Of a stretch of 64,000 nt of DNA, positions 16,686-26,052 are shown in pieces (the first letter of the stretch is position 1; every line of letters begins with the position of its first letter). The translations under genes were made by a program, and so were the position numbers. Below the pieces are notes generated by a model that did no database searches, was not told the origin of the DNA, and saw nothing but the letters and a program-made list of their open reading frames with translations. The stretch spans positions 1,736,001 to 1,800,000 of the forward strand of contig NZ_CP049257.1 of assembly GCF_011046535.1 (NCBI RefSeq), given 5' to 3'. The stretch comes from Nocardioides anomalus (GTDB lineage: Bacteria > Actinomycetota > Actinomycetes > Propionibacteriales > Nocardioidaceae).

Positions 16686-17519
16686 ATGCGTGCCAAGACC
16701 GTCGCGACGCTGCTCGCAGCAGCCGCTCTCCCGCTCAGCGCGGCGCTCGTCGCCCCGGCCTCCGCCGCGCCGGCCGAGCGCGCCGGCCACCATCCCCGCA
16801 AGCCCGAGGTGCTCACGGTGGCCACCAGCGCCTCGACGTACACGAGCAGCGACAGCCCGGTGCTGACCTACAGCTGGCGCCACAAGCACCAGCGGGTCGG
16901 TCTGGTGCTGCAGGTGCGCCGATCGGGCGCGGGCTGGCGCACGGTGGCGAAGGTCCCGCACAGCAGGCGGGCCAAGAAGGGCAGCGGCACCGTCGCGGTG
17001 CCGCCCCTGGCCCTGGGGCAGTACTCCTACCGCCTCGCCCACGGGCCCGGCACCTACTCCGGGGGCACGGGCTCACCGGAGGCGGACGTGACCGTCTTCG
17101 GACCCGTGCCGATCGCCAACCTGATCCGGGCCACGCCCGGCAGCAACGCCGAGGTCCGCTCGGGCACGGCGACCGTCGGCGGGCAGCCGTTCCCCTACAC
17201 CTTCGCGCGCTACCTGACCGGTCAGAGCATCTGGCGCGACGTCGTGGACCTGGCCAGGACGTCCTGCAACGGCATCGGGGTGCCGCTCGCCTCGCACCGG
17301 CGCGACAGCAGCACCGGCGGGCTGTTCGCGATGCGTGTGGTCACCGACGGCGACGCCCTCGTGGCGGCCAACTCGGCCGCCCCCGACGTCCCGGCCGGGC
17401 TGCTGACCCCGGTGCCGGTGGGTCAGCGACTGTCCATCCAGGTGGGCTCGGACCGCGACGTCGACTACTTCGGGTCCGGTCAGGCGATGTGCTGGACCCC
17501 GGACGGCCGGGCGCGGTAG
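16686..17519 (+). CDS. Secreted protein of unknown function
   Basis: A 277-residue protein with a Sec signal peptide (RAKTVATLLAAAALPLSA, cut after about ASAA). The mature part has a fold with repeated Ser/Thr/Gly strands (SASTYTSSDSPVLTYSW, GTVAVPPLALGQYSYRL) and, later, a LIRATPG-SNAEVRSGTATVGG segment, suggesting one or two immunoglobulin- or beta-sandwich-like domains. Two Cys (SCNGIG and MCWTPDG) could form a disulfide. No known family recognised. It converges with sepH. Confidence 0.7.
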   Translation: MRAKTVATLLAAAALPLSAALVAPASAAPAERAGHHPRKPEVLTVATSASTYTSSDSPVLTYSWRHKHQRVGLVLQVRRSGAGWRTVAKVPHSRRAKKGSGTVAVPPLALGQYSYRLAHGPGTYSGGTGSPEADVTVFGPVPIANLIRATPGSNAEVRSGTATVGGQPFPYTFARYLTGQSIWRDVVDLARTSCNGIGVPLASHRRDSSTGGLFAMRVVTDGDALVAANSAAPDVPAGLLTPVPVGQRLSIQVGSDRDVDYFGSGQAMCWTPDGRAR

Positions 17520-17522
17520 CGG

Positions 17523-18524
17523 CTAGCCCTCGGTCGGGCCGCCACCGAACATGATCTCGTCCCAGCTCGGGACCGAGGCGCGGCCGCGGCTCTTCTTGAC
17601 CGGGCGGCGTGCCGGCTCGGAATCGGGTCCGGGCTCCGGCTCGGGGTCCTCGTCGAGGGCGGCGGCGTCGGCGGCCTCCTCGATGAGCTCGGACTCGTCG
17701 AGCCCCGGGCGGTCGTCGAGGAAGGCCTCGATGGGCTCGTCGGTCAGCGTCAGCTGGGCGTCGTCCTCGGCCGGGCGCACCGCGGACAGCCGGCGTACGG
17801 CGGCCTCGGGCTCGGCGTCCGGGTCGGCCTGGGCCTCGGGCTCCGGGGCGGGCTCGGCGAGCTCGCCGACCAGCCAGCGGGCGTCGTCGTTGTCGAGCAC
17901 CACGAAGTTGCCCGGCTGGTCGAAGGTGAGCTCGGCCAGCCCCTCGCGGCCCTGGACGGAGTAGCGACCGGTCAGCGCCCAGCGGCCGTCCTCGCGGCGC
18001 CAGGCGTCCCAGGTCACGACCTCGGGGTCGATGTTGCGCTCGTGGAGGTGGGTGGTGATGGCCTCGCCCAGCAGGGTGCGGGCCTCGCCGGCCGGGCGGC
18101 GGATCGAGGACTTCTGGGCGCGCTCGGCGACGTGATCGCGCTCGGCCAGCACCGGGGCGGCGTACGGCATGACCTTCTCGACCGTGGTCTGCGCGGCGGC
18201 GGCCACCGACTCGGGGGTCTCGCCGGCGCGGATGCGCGCCTGGATGTCACGGGGTCGCAGCAAGCTGTCCATGCGGGTCTCCACTGGGGGCACCGAGGGC
18301 ACCGGGTCGTCGGGGCGGGGCGAGGGCGGCACGCCCAGGGCGGCGCGGAGCCGGGCGTCGATGTCGACGGTGTACTCCGCTCCGGAGGGGTCGTGCGGGT
18401 CGGCCAGCCGGAGCCGGCGGCCGTCGGGGGTGACGCCGACGAGGGTCAGGTAACCGCCACCGGTCGAGGGCTGCGGGCGCGCTGCGACCGGCGGGAGGCT
18501 GGGAGTGCGTTCGGGTGCCGACAT
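17523..18524 (-). CDS. sepH: Septation protein SepH
   Basis: A 333-residue actinobacterial cell-division protein (formerly DUF3071). The N-terminus is GYLTLVGVTPDGRRLRL; the conserved domain spans about 25-215, with a helix-turn-helix-like MDSLLRPRDIQARIRAGETP region. A long acidic, Pro/Glu-rich linker follows, and the C-terminus ends PSWDEIMFGG, the family hallmark. In Streptomyces SepH binds FtsZ and promotes its assembly at septa. The start codon ATG 18524 has GAGGA close upstream. Confidence 0.95.
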   Translation of the reverse strand: MSAPERTPSLPPVAARPQPSTGGGYLTLVGVTPDGRRLRLADPHDPSGAEYTVDIDARLRAALGVPPSPRPDDPVPSVPPVETRMDSLLRPRDIQARIRAGETPESVAAAAQTTVEKVMPYAAPVLAERDHVAERAQKSSIRRPAGEARTLLGEAITTHLHERNIDPEVVTWDAWRREDGRWALTGRYSVQGREGLAELTFDQPGNFVVLDNDDARWLVGELAEPAPEPEAQADPDAEPEAAVRRLSAVRPAEDDAQLTLTDEPIEAFLDDRPGLDESELIEEAADAAALDEDPEPEPGPDSEPARRPVKKSRGRASVPSWDEIMFGGGPTEG

Positions 18525-18580
18525 TCCTCGCTGTGGTCCTCTGTCCGGATGGCCGCGAGCCTATGCCAGCGGGGGCACCC

Positions 18581-19885
18581 TCAGTCGCCCAACACGCGGC
18601 GCAGGTAGGAGTTGGCGAAGACCCGCTGCGGGTCGAGCCGGTCGCGCAGCGCGCAGAACTCCGCGAAGCGCGGGTACGCCGGCGCCAGGTCGGCCGCGGT
18701 GCGGGTGTGCACCTTGCCCCAGTGCGGGCGGCCGTCGTGGGCGCGGAGCACCGGCTCGAGCAGGGCGAAGTAGTCGCGGTGCTCGGCGTCGCGGTGGGTG
18801 TGGAAGGCCAGGTAGAACGAGTCCCGGCCCGAGGCGGTCGACAGGGGGATGTCGTCGGCGGGCGCGGTGCGGACCTCGACCGGGAAGCTGATCCGCAGGT
18901 CGGAGGCGTCGATGAGCCGGCGGCACTCGCGCAGCACGTCGAGGCCGGCCGCGCGCGGCACGGCGTACTCCATCTCGCGGAAGACCACGTGCCGCTCGGC
19001 GGTGAAGACGCGGTGGGCCACGTCGGCGTACGTGCGGTGGCTGAGCAGGCGCGCGCCGAGCCGGTTGAAGCGGGGGATGGCGGCGGGGGTGCGGTTGAGG
19101 ACCGCCGTGGCCGCGCCGAAGACGGTGTTCTGCAGGAAGTGGTCGTCCAGGGCCAGCTGGGCCCGGGAGAGGGGGCGGCGCTGGGAGAGGTCCGGGCCGC
19201 GGCGGAAGTTGCGCTTGATCTGGACCCGGTCGGTGTGGGGGAACCAGTACAGGTCGACGTGGTCGGCGTCCGCGGCGAGCCCGTCGTACGCCGCGAGCGC
19301 CTCGTCCCACCCGAACGGCTCCTCGACCGCCTCGAGCACGAAGAGCGGCTCGACCCGGAAGGTGAGCGTGACCAGCACTCCGAGGGCGCCGAGGCCGACG
19401 CGGGCGACTTCGAGGACGTCGGGGTTCTCCTGCGCGGACGCGCGCAGCAGCTCGCCGGTGCCGGTGACCAGCTCGAGCCCGACCAGCTGGGCGGACAGCC
19501 CGGCCGCGGTCCCGCCGGTGCCGTGGGTGCCGGTGGAGACCGCGCCGGCCAGGGTCTGCTCGGCGATGTCGCCCATGTTGTGCAGCGACAGCCCGAGCCG
19601 CTCGAGCTGGAGGTTGAGCTCGGCCAACCGGGTGCCGGCCCGGGCGGTGACCGTCATGGCCTCGCGGTCCACGGCCACGATGCCGGTGAGCAGGTCCGGG
19701 CGGAGCAGCGTGCCCTCGGGGGCGGCGATGGCGGTGAAGCTGTGGCCGGTGCCGACCATCTTCACGGTGCCGCCGGACTCCGCCGCGCGGCGCACCTCCT
19801 CGGCGACGTCGTCGGCAGAGGCCGGGGTCACCTCACGCGTCGGGTGCGCCGTCTCCAGTCGCGACCAGTTGGTCCACGTGCTCAC
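18581..19885 (-). CDS. FAD-linked sugar-lactone/alditol oxidase (D-arabinono-1,4-lactone oxidase type)
   Basis: A 434-residue VAO-family flavoenzyme. The FAD domain occupies about 15-180, with GTGHSFTAI carrying the His that usually binds FAD covalently and STGTHGTGG near residue 117. The C-terminal ALO domain ends with HWGKVHTRT and DPQRVFANSYLRRVLGD, typical of aldonolactone and alditol oxidases. It oxidises a sugar lactone or polyol and gives H2O2. Start GTG 19885 has TAGAGT six bases upstream, within the end of the MFS gene; the two genes overlap by 53 bases. Confidence 0.9.
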   Translation of the reverse strand: MSTWTNWSRLETAHPTREVTPASADDVAEEVRRAAESGGTVKMVGTGHSFTAIAAPEGTLLRPDLLTGIVAVDREAMTVTARAGTRLAELNLQLERLGLSLHNMGDIAEQTLAGAVSTGTHGTGGTAAGLSAQLVGLELVTGTGELLRASAQENPDVLEVARVGLGALGVLVTLTFRVEPLFVLEAVEEPFGWDEALAAYDGLAADADHVDLYWFPHTDRVQIKRNFRRGPDLSQRRPLSRAQLALDDHFLQNTVFGAATAVLNRTPAAIPRFNRLGARLLSHRTYADVAHRVFTAERHVVFREMEYAVPRAAGLDVLRECRRLIDASDLRISFPVEVRTAPADDIPLSTASGRDSFYLAFHTHRDAEHRDYFALLEPVLRAHDGRPHWGKVHTRTAADLAPAYPRFAEFCALRDRLDPQRVFANSYLRRVLGD

Positions 19886-21083
19886 CAGGCGACTCTAGGG
19901 GGCGCGAGGGCGACCGTTGCGGGATCGCCAGTGCGGCCAGCGCGGCGACGACGCCGGCGGCCAGGCTGACGAGGTACGCCGCGGACGCACCCGAGGCGTC
20001 GACGACCACGCCGGACAGCGCGGCGCCGGGCGCGACGCCCGCGACCACCCCCGTCTGCATGATCGCCATGCCCTCGGTGAGCCGCGAGGGCGGCACCTCC
20101 TCCTGGGTCAGCGACATCGCGGCCACCATGGTCGGCGCGATCGCGAGCCCGCCGATGAGCAGGAACACGCCCATCACCGGGATCGAGCCGATGAAGGACA
20201 GCGGCACCATGGCCAGCGCCATGCCGAGCGCGCCGATCTTGACCCGGGTGGCCGTCGAGCGCCGGAAGGTCAGCGCGCCGGTGACGACGCCGGCGACCAG
20301 GCTGCCGAGCGCCCAGACCGCGAGCAGCCCGCCGCTCCAGCCCTTGTGGCCCTGCTCGTCGGCGAAGGCCACCGTGGTCACCTCGGCCGCGCCGAACAGC
20401 ACGCCGAGCGCCGCGCAGACCACGGCGAGCGGCAGCACGGTGCGGTAGGGCAGTCGCGGGCGCACGCCCTCGGAGCGGCGGTGCGGCCGGGCCGGCGGCT
20501 CGGTGCGGCGCTGGGCGGCGAAGGCCAGGCTGCCGAGGGTGCCGGCCGCGGCCGCGGTGGCCAGGCCGAGCACCGGGTCGATGGTCGTGGCCAGGACGGT
20601 GACCAGGATCGGGCCGAGCATGAAGACCATCTCGTCCACGACCGCCTCGAGGGCGAACGCCGTCTGCAGCTGCGGGCCGCCCCGGAGCACGTAGGTCCAC
20701 CGGGCGCGGACGCAGTTCCCGACGCCGGGCAGCGTGGCGCCGGCCAGCGCGGCGGCGACGTAGACCACCGGCTGCGGCCAGTCCGCCTGCACCGCGACGA
20801 CCAGCAGGGTGACCGCAGCGCCGAAGGCGACCGCCAGCGTGCCGAGCACCCGCCCCTGGCCCCACCCGTCGACGTAGCGGCCCTGGAGGATCGCGCAGAC
20901 CGCGTTGGCCACCATGTACGTCGCGGAGACCGCTCCGGCCACGGCGTACGAGCCGGTCCCGGCCTGCACCAGCAGGACGATGCCGAGCCCGGCCATGGAG
21001 ATCGGCAGCCGGCCGACCAGGCCGGTGGCGGAGAAGAGGAGCGCGCCGGGCGTCGCGAGGACGCGGCGGTAGGGGGAGAACAT
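19833..21083 (-). CDS. MFS transporter
   Basis: A 416-residue permease with about 12 hydrophobic segments in two halves joined by a basic loop (QRRTEPPARPHRRSEG). Signature-like stretches include RYVDGWGQGRVLG after helix 2-3 and APGAALSGVVVDASGASAAYL near helix 11. It resembles drug or metabolite exporters; the substrate is not deducible. Its last 53 bases overlap the oxidase gene, so the pair may export or import a sugar-derived compound, but this is inference. It starts at ATG 21083; TAGCCT around 21114-21119 (minus strand) is a likely -10. Confidence 0.88.
   Translation of the reverse strand: MFSPYRRVLATPGALLFSATGLVGRLPISMAGLGIVLLVQAGTGSYAVAGAVSATYMVANAVCAILQGRYVDGWGQGRVLGTLAVAFGAAVTLLVVAVQADWPQPVVYVAAALAGATLPGVGNCVRARWTYVLRGGPQLQTAFALEAVVDEMVFMLGPILVTVLATTIDPVLGLATAAAAGTLGSLAFAAQRRTEPPARPHRRSEGVRPRLPYRTVLPLAVVCAALGVLFGAAEVTTVAFADEQGHKGWSGGLLAVWALGSLVAGVVTGALTFRRSTATRVKIGALGMALAMVPLSFIGSIPVMGVFLLIGGLAIAPTMVAAMSLTQEEVPPSRLTEGMAIMQTGVVAGVAPGAALSGVVVDASGASAAYLVSLAAGVVAALAALAIPQRSPSRPLESPGEHVDQLVATGDGAPDA
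19892..19897 (-). promoter_or_regulatory. Leaderless -10 box TAGAGT inside the MFS gene
   Basis: On the minus strand it is six bases before GTG 19885. The oxidase can thus be transcribed independently from within the 3' end of the transporter gene. Confidence 0.55.
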
Positions 21084-21152
21084 GGGACTGCTGCTTTCTG
21101 GCTCTGGGACTGCAGGCTAGGGCCGCCCCGTCGGGGCTCGCCAATCGGTGAC

Positions 21153-21158
21153 TACGCT
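21153..21158 (+). promoter_or_regulatory. Probable leaderless -10 box TACGCT for ferrochelatase
   Basis: Seven bases separate TACGCT from GTG 21166, supporting that start over GTG 21148 (which would lie upstream of the box). Confidence 0.5.
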
Positions 21159-21165
21159 CGAACGC

Positions 21166-22224
21166 GTGCCCGACGTGATGCCGTACGACGCCCTGCTGCT
21201 GGTCTCGTTCGGCGGTCCGGAGAAGCAGGAGGACGTGGTGCCGTTCCTGGAGAACGTCACCGCCGGCCGGGGGATTCCTCGCGAGCGGCTGGAGGAGGTC
21301 GGTGAGCACTACCGCCTCTTCGGGGGCCGCTCGCCGATCAACGACCTCAACCGCGACCTGCTCGCCTCCATCCGGGCGGACCTGGCCGAGGCGGGCATCG
21401 ACCTGCCCGTCTACTGGGGCAACCGCAATTGGGACCCCTACCTCACCGAGGCCGTGCAGCAGATGGCCGACGACGGGATCACCCGCGCGGCCTGCTTCGT
21501 GACCAGCGCCTACTCGTCGTGGTCCAGCTGCCGGCAGTACCGCGAGAACCTCTTCGACGCCGTCGCCGAGGTCCCCGGCGCCCCCGCCCTCGACAAGCTG
21601 CGCCACTACTACAACCACCCCGGCTTCGTGGCGCCCGTGGTCGACGCCGTCCGCACCGCGCTGGCCGAGCTGCCCGCGGGCTCCCACCTGGCCTTCGTCA
21701 CCCACTCCATCCCGGACGCCATGGCCGCGACCGCCGGCCCGCAGGGCGGCGCGTACGTCGCGCAGCACCGCTCGGTCGCCGAGGAGGTCGCCTGCCAGGT
21801 CGGCGACCCGGCCTTCGAGCTCGTCTACTGCTCGCGCTCCGGCCCGCCCCAGGTGCCGTGGCTCGAGCCCGATGTCAACGACCACCTCGAGGCGCTCTCC
21901 GCCGCGGGCGTCCCGGGCGTCGCCGTCGTGCCGATCGGCTTCGTCTCCGACCACATGGAGGTCGTCTACGACCTCGACACCGAGGCCGCCGAGACCGCCG
22001 AGCGGCTCGGGCTGCCCTTCCGCCGCGTCGCCACCTCCGGCACCGACCCCCGTTTCGTGGCCATGGTCCGCGAGCTGCTGGTCGAGCGCGCCGCGGTCGA
22101 GCGCGGCCAGTCCGTCGACCGGCCGGTCGTCGGCGCCCTGCCGCCGTCGTGGGACCGCTGCGCCGCCCACTGCTGCCCCAACCCCAAGGGCGAGCGGCCC
22201 GCGCTGTGCCAGGAGCCCGCGTGA
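21166..22224 (+). CDS. hemH: Coproporphyrin/protoporphyrin ferrochelatase with a Cys-rich C-terminus
   Basis: A 352-residue enzyme that inserts Fe2+ into a porphyrin; in Actinobacteria the substrate is coproporphyrin III (CpfC). Motifs: LLVSFGGPE at the start, [30 protein letters not shown] with the catalytic His, and [14 protein letters not shown]. The C-terminus has [17 protein letters not shown], the Cys cluster that holds a [2Fe-2S] centre in actinobacterial enzymes. I chose GTG 21166 from the -10 position; GTG 21175 and ATG 21178 are close alternatives. It overlaps the inositol phosphatase-like gene (GTGA). Confidence 0.95.
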   Translation: MPDVMPYDALLLVSFGGPEKQEDVVPFLENVTAGRGIPRERLEEVGEHYRLFGGRSPINDLNRDLLASIRADLAEAGIDLPVYWGNRNWDPYLTEAVQQMADDGITRAACFVTSAYSSWSSCRQYRENLFDAVAEVPGAPALDKLRHYYNHPGFVAPVVDAVRTALAELPAGSHLAFVTHSIPDAMAATAGPQGGAYVAQHRSVAEEVACQVGDPAFELVYCSRSGPPQVPWLEPDVNDHLEALSAAGVPGVAVVPIGFVSDHMEVVYDLDTEAAETAERLGLPFRRVATSGTDPRFVAMVRELLVERAAVERGQSVDRPVVGALPPSWDRCAAHCCPNPKGERPALCQEPA

Positions 22225-23054
22225 CCCAGGCCGACGCCCTGGCCGACCAGCTCCTCGCGCTCGCCGTCGCCACCGCCCGCGACGCCGGCCGCCTGGTCCA
22301 AGCGGGCGCCGCCCGCGGCGTCGAGGTCGCCGACACCAAGAGCAGCGACACCGACGTCGTCACCGAGTCCGACCGCAGCGCCGAGCGGCTCATCCGCGGC
22401 GCCCTGCTCGCGGCCCGCCCCGACGACGCCGTGCTGGGCGAGGAGGGCGACGACGAGCCCGGGACCTCCGGCGTCCGGTGGATCGTCGACCCCATCGACG
22501 GCACCGTGAACTTCCTCTACGGCCTCCCGCAGTACGCCGTCTCCATCGCCGCCGAGCTCGACGGCGAGGTCGTCGCCGGCGTCGTCCTCAACGTCGCCAC
22601 CGGAGCGGAGTACACCGCCACCCTGGACGGCCCCGCCCTGCTCGACGGCCGGCAGCCGCTGCGCGTGCGGCCCGTCGTACCCCTCGCCGAGCGCCTGGTC
22701 GCCACCGGCTTCTCCTACGAGGCCCGCCAGCGCCAGATCCAGGCGGCCGCCCTGCTGCGCCTGCTCCCGCGCATCCGCGACATCCGCCGCCTCGGCAGCT
22801 GCGCCCTCGACCTCTGTGCCCTGGCCCACGGCCAGCTCGACGCCTACATGGAGGAGGGCGTCAACCTCTGGGACCACGCCGCCGGCGGCCTGGTCGCCCG
22901 ACGCGCCGGCGCCCGCGTCGAGACCATGCCGGGCATCGGCGGCCGCGACATCCTCATGGCCGGTCCCGAGGCCGGGTTCGACGAGTTCGTGAGTGCGCTG
23001 GACGACGCTGGGTACCTCGCGGGTCCACCTCCTGGGCCCGCCGCAACGAGCTGA
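22221..23054 (+). CDS. Inositol monophosphatase-family phosphatase
   Basis: A 277-residue Mg2+-dependent phosphatase. The metal-site motifs are all present: [20 protein letters not shown] and, near the C-terminus, [16 protein letters not shown]. Family members act on inositol 1-phosphate, histidinol phosphate or related sugars, so the substrate is open. It overlaps the ferrochelatase stop by 4 bases and so is translated with it. The next gene is about 165 bases on. Confidence 0.93.
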   Translation: MTQADALADQLLALAVATARDAGRLVQAGAARGVEVADTKSSDTDVVTESDRSAERLIRGALLAARPDDAVLGEEGDDEPGTSGVRWIVDPIDGTVNFLYGLPQYAVSIAAELDGEVVAGVVLNVATGAEYTATLDGPALLDGRQPLRVRPVVPLAERLVATGFSYEARQRQIQAAALLRLLPRIRDIRRLGSCALDLCALAHGQLDAYMEEGVNLWDHAAGGLVARRAGARVETMPGIGGRDILMAGPEAGFDEFVSALDDAGYLAGPPPGPAATS

Positions 23055-23218
23055 GCGCCGGGGAATAGCGGGTCGTCACCCACTGTTCACCCCGCGCATC
23101 GACCTCCGGTGTGTCCGTTCCCGGGTCGATGGTGCACAATCCTCCCCTGCCGACGGCGCGATCAGGTCGGTCTCGGGGGATGTCCAGACGTGAGAACGGC
23201 CGAAGGGAGTGACCAGAC

Positions 23219-23509
23219 ATGGCGACTGACTACGACGCGCCACGCAAGAGTGACGAAGACCAGTCGGAAGAGAGCATCGAAGAGCTCAAGGCTCGTCGCC
23301 ACGACAAGAACTCCGGCAAGGTCGACGAGGACGAGGCGGAAGCCGCCGAGTCCTTCGAGCTCCCCGGTGCGGACCTCTCGCACGAGGAGCTCGCGGTCGA
23401 GGTGAAGCCCAAGCAGGAGGACGAGTTCACCTGCATGAGCTGCTTCCTCGTCCACCACCGGAGCCAGCTTGCCGATGCGAAGAAGATGATCTGCTTCGAC
23501 TGCGCATAG
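23219..23509 (+). CDS. DUF4193 zinc-ribbon protein
   Basis: A 96-residue actinobacterial protein. The N-terminal two thirds are acidic and charged (DEDQSEESIEELKARR, GKVDEDEAEAAESFELPGAD), and the C-terminus holds CMSC and CFDC, 25 or so residues apart, forming a zinc ribbon. The ATG has an AAGGGAGTGACC ribosome site. The family is nearly universal in Actinobacteria and lies by sepH, dut and DUF3093 genes, as here; its role is unknown, and an interaction with RNA polymerase or ribosomes has been suggested only by analogy. Confidence 0.93.
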   Translation: MATDYDAPRKSDEDQSEESIEELKARRHDKNSGKVDEDEAEAAESFELPGADLSHEELAVEVKPKQEDEFTCMSCFLVHHRSQLADAKKMICFDCA

Positions 23510-23520
23510 GCGTGGTGCTG

Positions 23521-23553
23521 CGCCCCGGCCGCCCTTGGCGGTCCGGGGCGTTT
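23521..23553 (+). terminator. Intrinsic terminator after DUF4193
   Basis: A 13-base-pair GC stem with one bulge (CGCCCCGGCCGCC, CTT loop, GGCGG and CCGGGGCG) is followed by TTT. It starts 12 bases after the stop. Confidence 0.8.
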
Positions 23554-23560
23554 GTCATGT

Positions 23561-23835
23561 GGTCTGGGTGCTGCTTCTCGTGGTGCGGGCTCTCGGGTCC
23601 GGCCGCCTGTGGACTGACCCGGCCCCCGCCTGACCGCCGCCCCCTCACCGAACGCAACCGACGCCGTGTTGCACGCGACTGCTCCCAGCCCTCTTACGTC
23701 TCGTGTGCGTGCCCCACGCCGCGGGTCTAGCGTTCGGCGAGGGGGCTGCGGTCCGGCGGGGGCCGGGTCAGCCCACAGGCGGCCTGGTTCGGCGGCGGCA
23801 CCGTCTCGTCTCCGCCTTCACGTGGGTGGGTGGGG
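23561..23835. repeat. Dispersed palindromic intergenic element, copy 2
   Basis: Second copy of the element at 2771-3046. The inverted arms lie at 23601-23624 and 23761-23784 (one mismatch), and here the inner stem is longer: bases after the left arm through CTCACCGAACGC pair with GCGTTCGGCGAG onward to the right arm. The central loop contains the same GCACGCGACTGCTCCCAG sequence as copy 1. It occupies the first part of a 614-base region (23510-24123) with no gene. Confidence 0.75.
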
Positions 23836-23898
23836 AAGCGGTTCGGGTTTTTCGCAGACGGGAACGCAAGCGTGGCCGCCTTGGCGGCCGCGCATTGC

Positions 23899-23918
23899 GG
23901 GCGGGGCTTGCCCCGCCC
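23899..23918. terminator. Perfect GC hairpin
   Basis: GGGCGGGG, a CTTG loop and CCCCGCCC form a perfect 8-base-pair stem. There is no T tract, but it could act as a terminator in a high-GC genome. Confidence 0.5.
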
Positions 23919-23947
23919 TTGAGCGCGTCTTAACGCCCCGACCGGGT

Positions 23948-24028
23948 CCCGCTGTCAAGGACGAACCACTCGGGCCGAAGGCCCCGCCGTTCGCCGCTTG
24001 CGGCGCCGAAGGCGTCCTTGACAGCGGG
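23948..24028. repeat. 16-base perfect inverted repeat with inner hairpins
   Basis: CCCGCTGTCAAGGACG at 23948-23963 is repeated in inverse at 24013-24028. The 49 bases between contain GGGCCGAAGGCCC and CCGCTTGCGG-type hairpins. It sits just downstream of DUF4235's stop (24124) on the opposite strand and could terminate transcription from both sides. The remaining bases to 24123 show no gene. Confidence 0.6.
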
Positions 24029-24123
24029 AGTCGGGGTGGTGAGCGCGCGGCCGCTACGCAATGATCACGCCAACGAGCAAGAAACGGCGACGGGCCAGCA
24101 AGAAGCAGGACGGTACGAGCGAA

Positions 24124-24417
24124 CTACCGAGTGTCGCCGGCTCGCAGGCCCGGCGGGAGGTGGCCGGTGGACCTTGCGTAGTAGTGCGCCGCCCGGCGCT
24201 GGGCGACCATGCGGGCGATGGCGATCGCGGCGCCGGTGACGCTGGCCCAGACGACGGCCTCGGGGAAGGAGACGTCGGGGTCGGCGGGGTTCTCGGGTGG
24301 GTTCTTGCCGGCGGCGACCCTCCAGCTGCGGTCGAGGACCTTGCGGGTCACCGCGGCTGCGCCGAGGCCCGCCACGAGGGACATGACGGTCCACACCTTG
24401 GAGCTGTCCGAAGCCAT
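24124..24417 (-). CDS. DUF4235 membrane protein
   Basis: A 97-residue protein of a small actinobacterial family: KVWTVMSLVAGLGAA as the first hydrophobic segment, the polar SWRVAAGKNPPENPADPD loop, and VVWASVTGAAIAIARMVAQ as the second. The ATG 24417 has TACTGT exactly six bases upstream. The C-terminal HYYARSTGHLPPGL is also a family feature. No function is known; the two helices and a Pro-rich loop suggest a small membrane scaffold. Confidence 0.85.
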   Translation of the reverse strand: MASDSSKVWTVMSLVAGLGAAAVTRKVLDRSWRVAAGKNPPENPADPDVSFPEAVVWASVTGAAIAIARMVAQRRAAHYYARSTGHLPPGLRAGDTR

Positions 24418-24423
24418 GGCCGG

Positions 24424-24429
24424 ACAGTA
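24424..24429 (-). promoter_or_regulatory. Leaderless -10 box TACTGT for DUF4235
   Basis: On the minus strand it ends six bases before ATG 24417. Confidence 0.6.
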
Positions 24430-24433
24430 CCCA

Positions 24434-24898
24434 TCAGGGCCGGTGGGAGTCCGCGAGGCCCTGGACGGCCTTGGCCAGCTCGTCGGGGTGGCGGCTGCTG
24501 ACCAGCCAGTACGGCGTGGGGTCGGCCGGGTCGGTGATCTCCACGCGGACGGCGCGCTTGAGGTAGGGCCGCAGCAGCAGGAAGGCGCGGGCGTCGGCCT
24601 CGGGGCCGGCGACGCGGCGGGTCTCCTCGGGGTCCAGGGCGGTGGCGGTGCCGAGGTGGACGGCCTCGATGCGGGCGCGGCCGGCGCGGAACCAGCCGTC
24701 GGCCACGCTCACGCGGGCGCCGCCGTAGGTGACGAGCAGCAGCGCGAGCAGGGCCAGGGCGATGGCGGTGCAGACCCAGGCGGCGGGGCCGGGGACGGCG
24801 ACGACCAGGGCGAGCCAGAGGGTGGCGACCAGCATCACGCCCTGCACCCACCAGCGCAGGGGGACGCCCAGGCGCTCGTCGTACGGGCCCGCGTCCAC
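24434..24898 (-). CDS. DUF3093 membrane protein
   Basis: A 154-residue protein starting with [12 protein letters not shown] and two adjacent hydrophobic segments (about 17-33 and 38-58), followed by a soluble domain ([19 protein letters not shown], later [17 protein letters not shown]). I start at GTG 24898 because GGGAGGATCC lies just upstream and the family N-terminus begins here; the frame is open further but reads across dut. It diverges from dut, as in most Actinobacteria. Function unknown. Confidence 0.87.
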   Translation of the reverse strand: MDAGPYDERLGVPLRWWVQGVMLVATLWLALVVAVPGPAAWVCTAIALALLALLLVTYGGARVSVADGWFRAGRARIEAVHLGTATALDPEETRRVAGPEADARAFLLLRPYLKRAVRVEITDPADPTPYWLVSSRHPDELAKAVQGLADSHRP

Positions 24899-24928
24899 GG
24901 TCCGGATCCTCCCATCCGCGCCAGGGGC

Positions 24929-24934
24929 TAGCCT
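24929..24934 (+). promoter_or_regulatory. Probable leaderless -10 box TAGCCT for dut
   Basis: Seven bases separate it from GTG 24942, which it supports as the start. Confidence 0.5.
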
Positions 24935-24941
24935 CCGGCGG

Positions 24942-25412
24942 GTGGAGCTGCCCGTGCCCGTCGTGCGCCTGGACCCCGACCTGCCGCTGCCGTCGTACGC
25001 CCACCCCGGCGACGCCGGCGCCGACCTGGTGACGGCGGTCGACGTCACGCTGGCGCCGGGGGAGCGGGCGCTGGTGCCGACCGGGATCGCGCTGGCCGTC
25101 CCGGACGGGTACGTCGCGCTGGTGCACCCGCGCTCGGGGCTGGCGGCCCGGCACGGGCTGTCCATCGTCAACACCCCGGGGACCGTCGACAGCGGCTACC
25201 GCGGTGAGGTCAAGGTGCTGCTGGTCAACCTGGACCCGGCCGACCCGATCGAGCTGCGGCGCGGCGACCGGGTGGCCCAGCTGGTCATCCAGCGCGTCGA
25301 GCGGGCGGAGTTCGCCGAGGTGGACCGGCTCCCCGAGAGCGTGCGAGGAGACGGCGGCTACGGTTCTACCGGAGGTTTCGGGTCCACCGACGCAGGGAGT
25401 GCGAGCACGTGA
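24942..25412 (+). CDS. dut: dUTP diphosphatase
   Basis: A 156-residue trimeric enzyme that hydrolyses dUTP to dUMP and PPi. All five motifs are seen: HPGDAGADL (1), [11 protein letters not shown] (2), [14 protein letters not shown] with the catalytic Asp (3), [11 protein letters not shown] (4) and [12 protein letters not shown] (5). It overlaps the DUF3710 start by 4 bases, the first link in the dut-DUF3710-OB-fold-DUF3159 operon. Confidence 0.97.
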   Translation: MELPVPVVRLDPDLPLPSYAHPGDAGADLVTAVDVTLAPGERALVPTGIALAVPDGYVALVHPRSGLAARHGLSIVNTPGTVDSGYRGEVKVLLVNLDPADPIELRRGDRVAQLVIQRVERAEFAEVDRLPESVRGDGGYGSTGGFGSTDAGSAST

Positions 25413-26038
25413 AGTTCCGCCGCAAGGCGCAGTCCGACCCCGCCGACGACGTCGTCGGCGCGGACGAGGCCCAGCCCGAGACCGGTCCCGACCGGTACGA
25501 CGGCCCCTACGACTCCGAGGACCTGCCCCCGGCCGGCGACGTCCAGCGCATCGACCTCGGCTCCTTGCTCATCACCGCCGAGCCGCAGCGCGAGCTGCGC
25601 ATGCAGGTCGACCAAGCCAGCGGCTTCGTCCAGGCCGTGCAGCTGGTCGGCCCCGACGGGGCGCTGGAGCTGCGGGCGTTCGCCGCGCCGCGCCACGGCG
25701 ACCTGTGGGACGAGGTGCGCCCCCAGATCGCGGCCGAGGTCGCGCAGTCCGGCGGCACGGCGACCGAGCGGGAGGGCCCCTGGGGCACCGAGCTGGTCTG
25801 CCAGGTCGGCCAGCGCGGCGGCGCCCAGCAGCTGACCCGCATCATCGGCATCAACGGCCCGCGCTGGATGCTGCGCGCCTCCCTGCTCGGCGCCCCGGCG
25901 GCCCGCCCCGAGGAGGCGACCGACTGGGAGGACAGCATCCGCCGGGTCGGCGTGCACCGCGGCGCCCACGCCCTGCCCGTCGGTGAGGCGCTCCCCGTCG
26001 TGATGCCGCCGCAGGCGCGCCGCGTCGACCAGGCCTGA
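25409..26038 (+). CDS. DUF3710 family protein
   Basis: A 209-residue soluble protein of a family found beside dut in Actinobacteria. It has an acidic N-terminal tail, then [43 protein letters not shown] and, near the end, [15 protein letters not shown]. No catalytic motif is evident. GTG 25409 overlaps the dut stop. The conserved link to dut and an OB-fold gene suggests a role in nucleotide or nucleic-acid upkeep, but this is only context. Confidence 0.88.
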   Translation: MKFRRKAQSDPADDVVGADEAQPETGPDRYDGPYDSEDLPPAGDVQRIDLGSLLITAEPQRELRMQVDQASGFVQAVQLVGPDGALELRAFAAPRHGDLWDEVRPQIAAEVAQSGGTATEREGPWGTELVCQVGQRGGAQQLTRIIGINGPRWMLRASLLGAPAARPEEATDWEDSIRRVGVHRGAHALPVGEALPVVMPPQARRVDQA

Positions 26039-26052
26039 GCGGGACCGGACGC

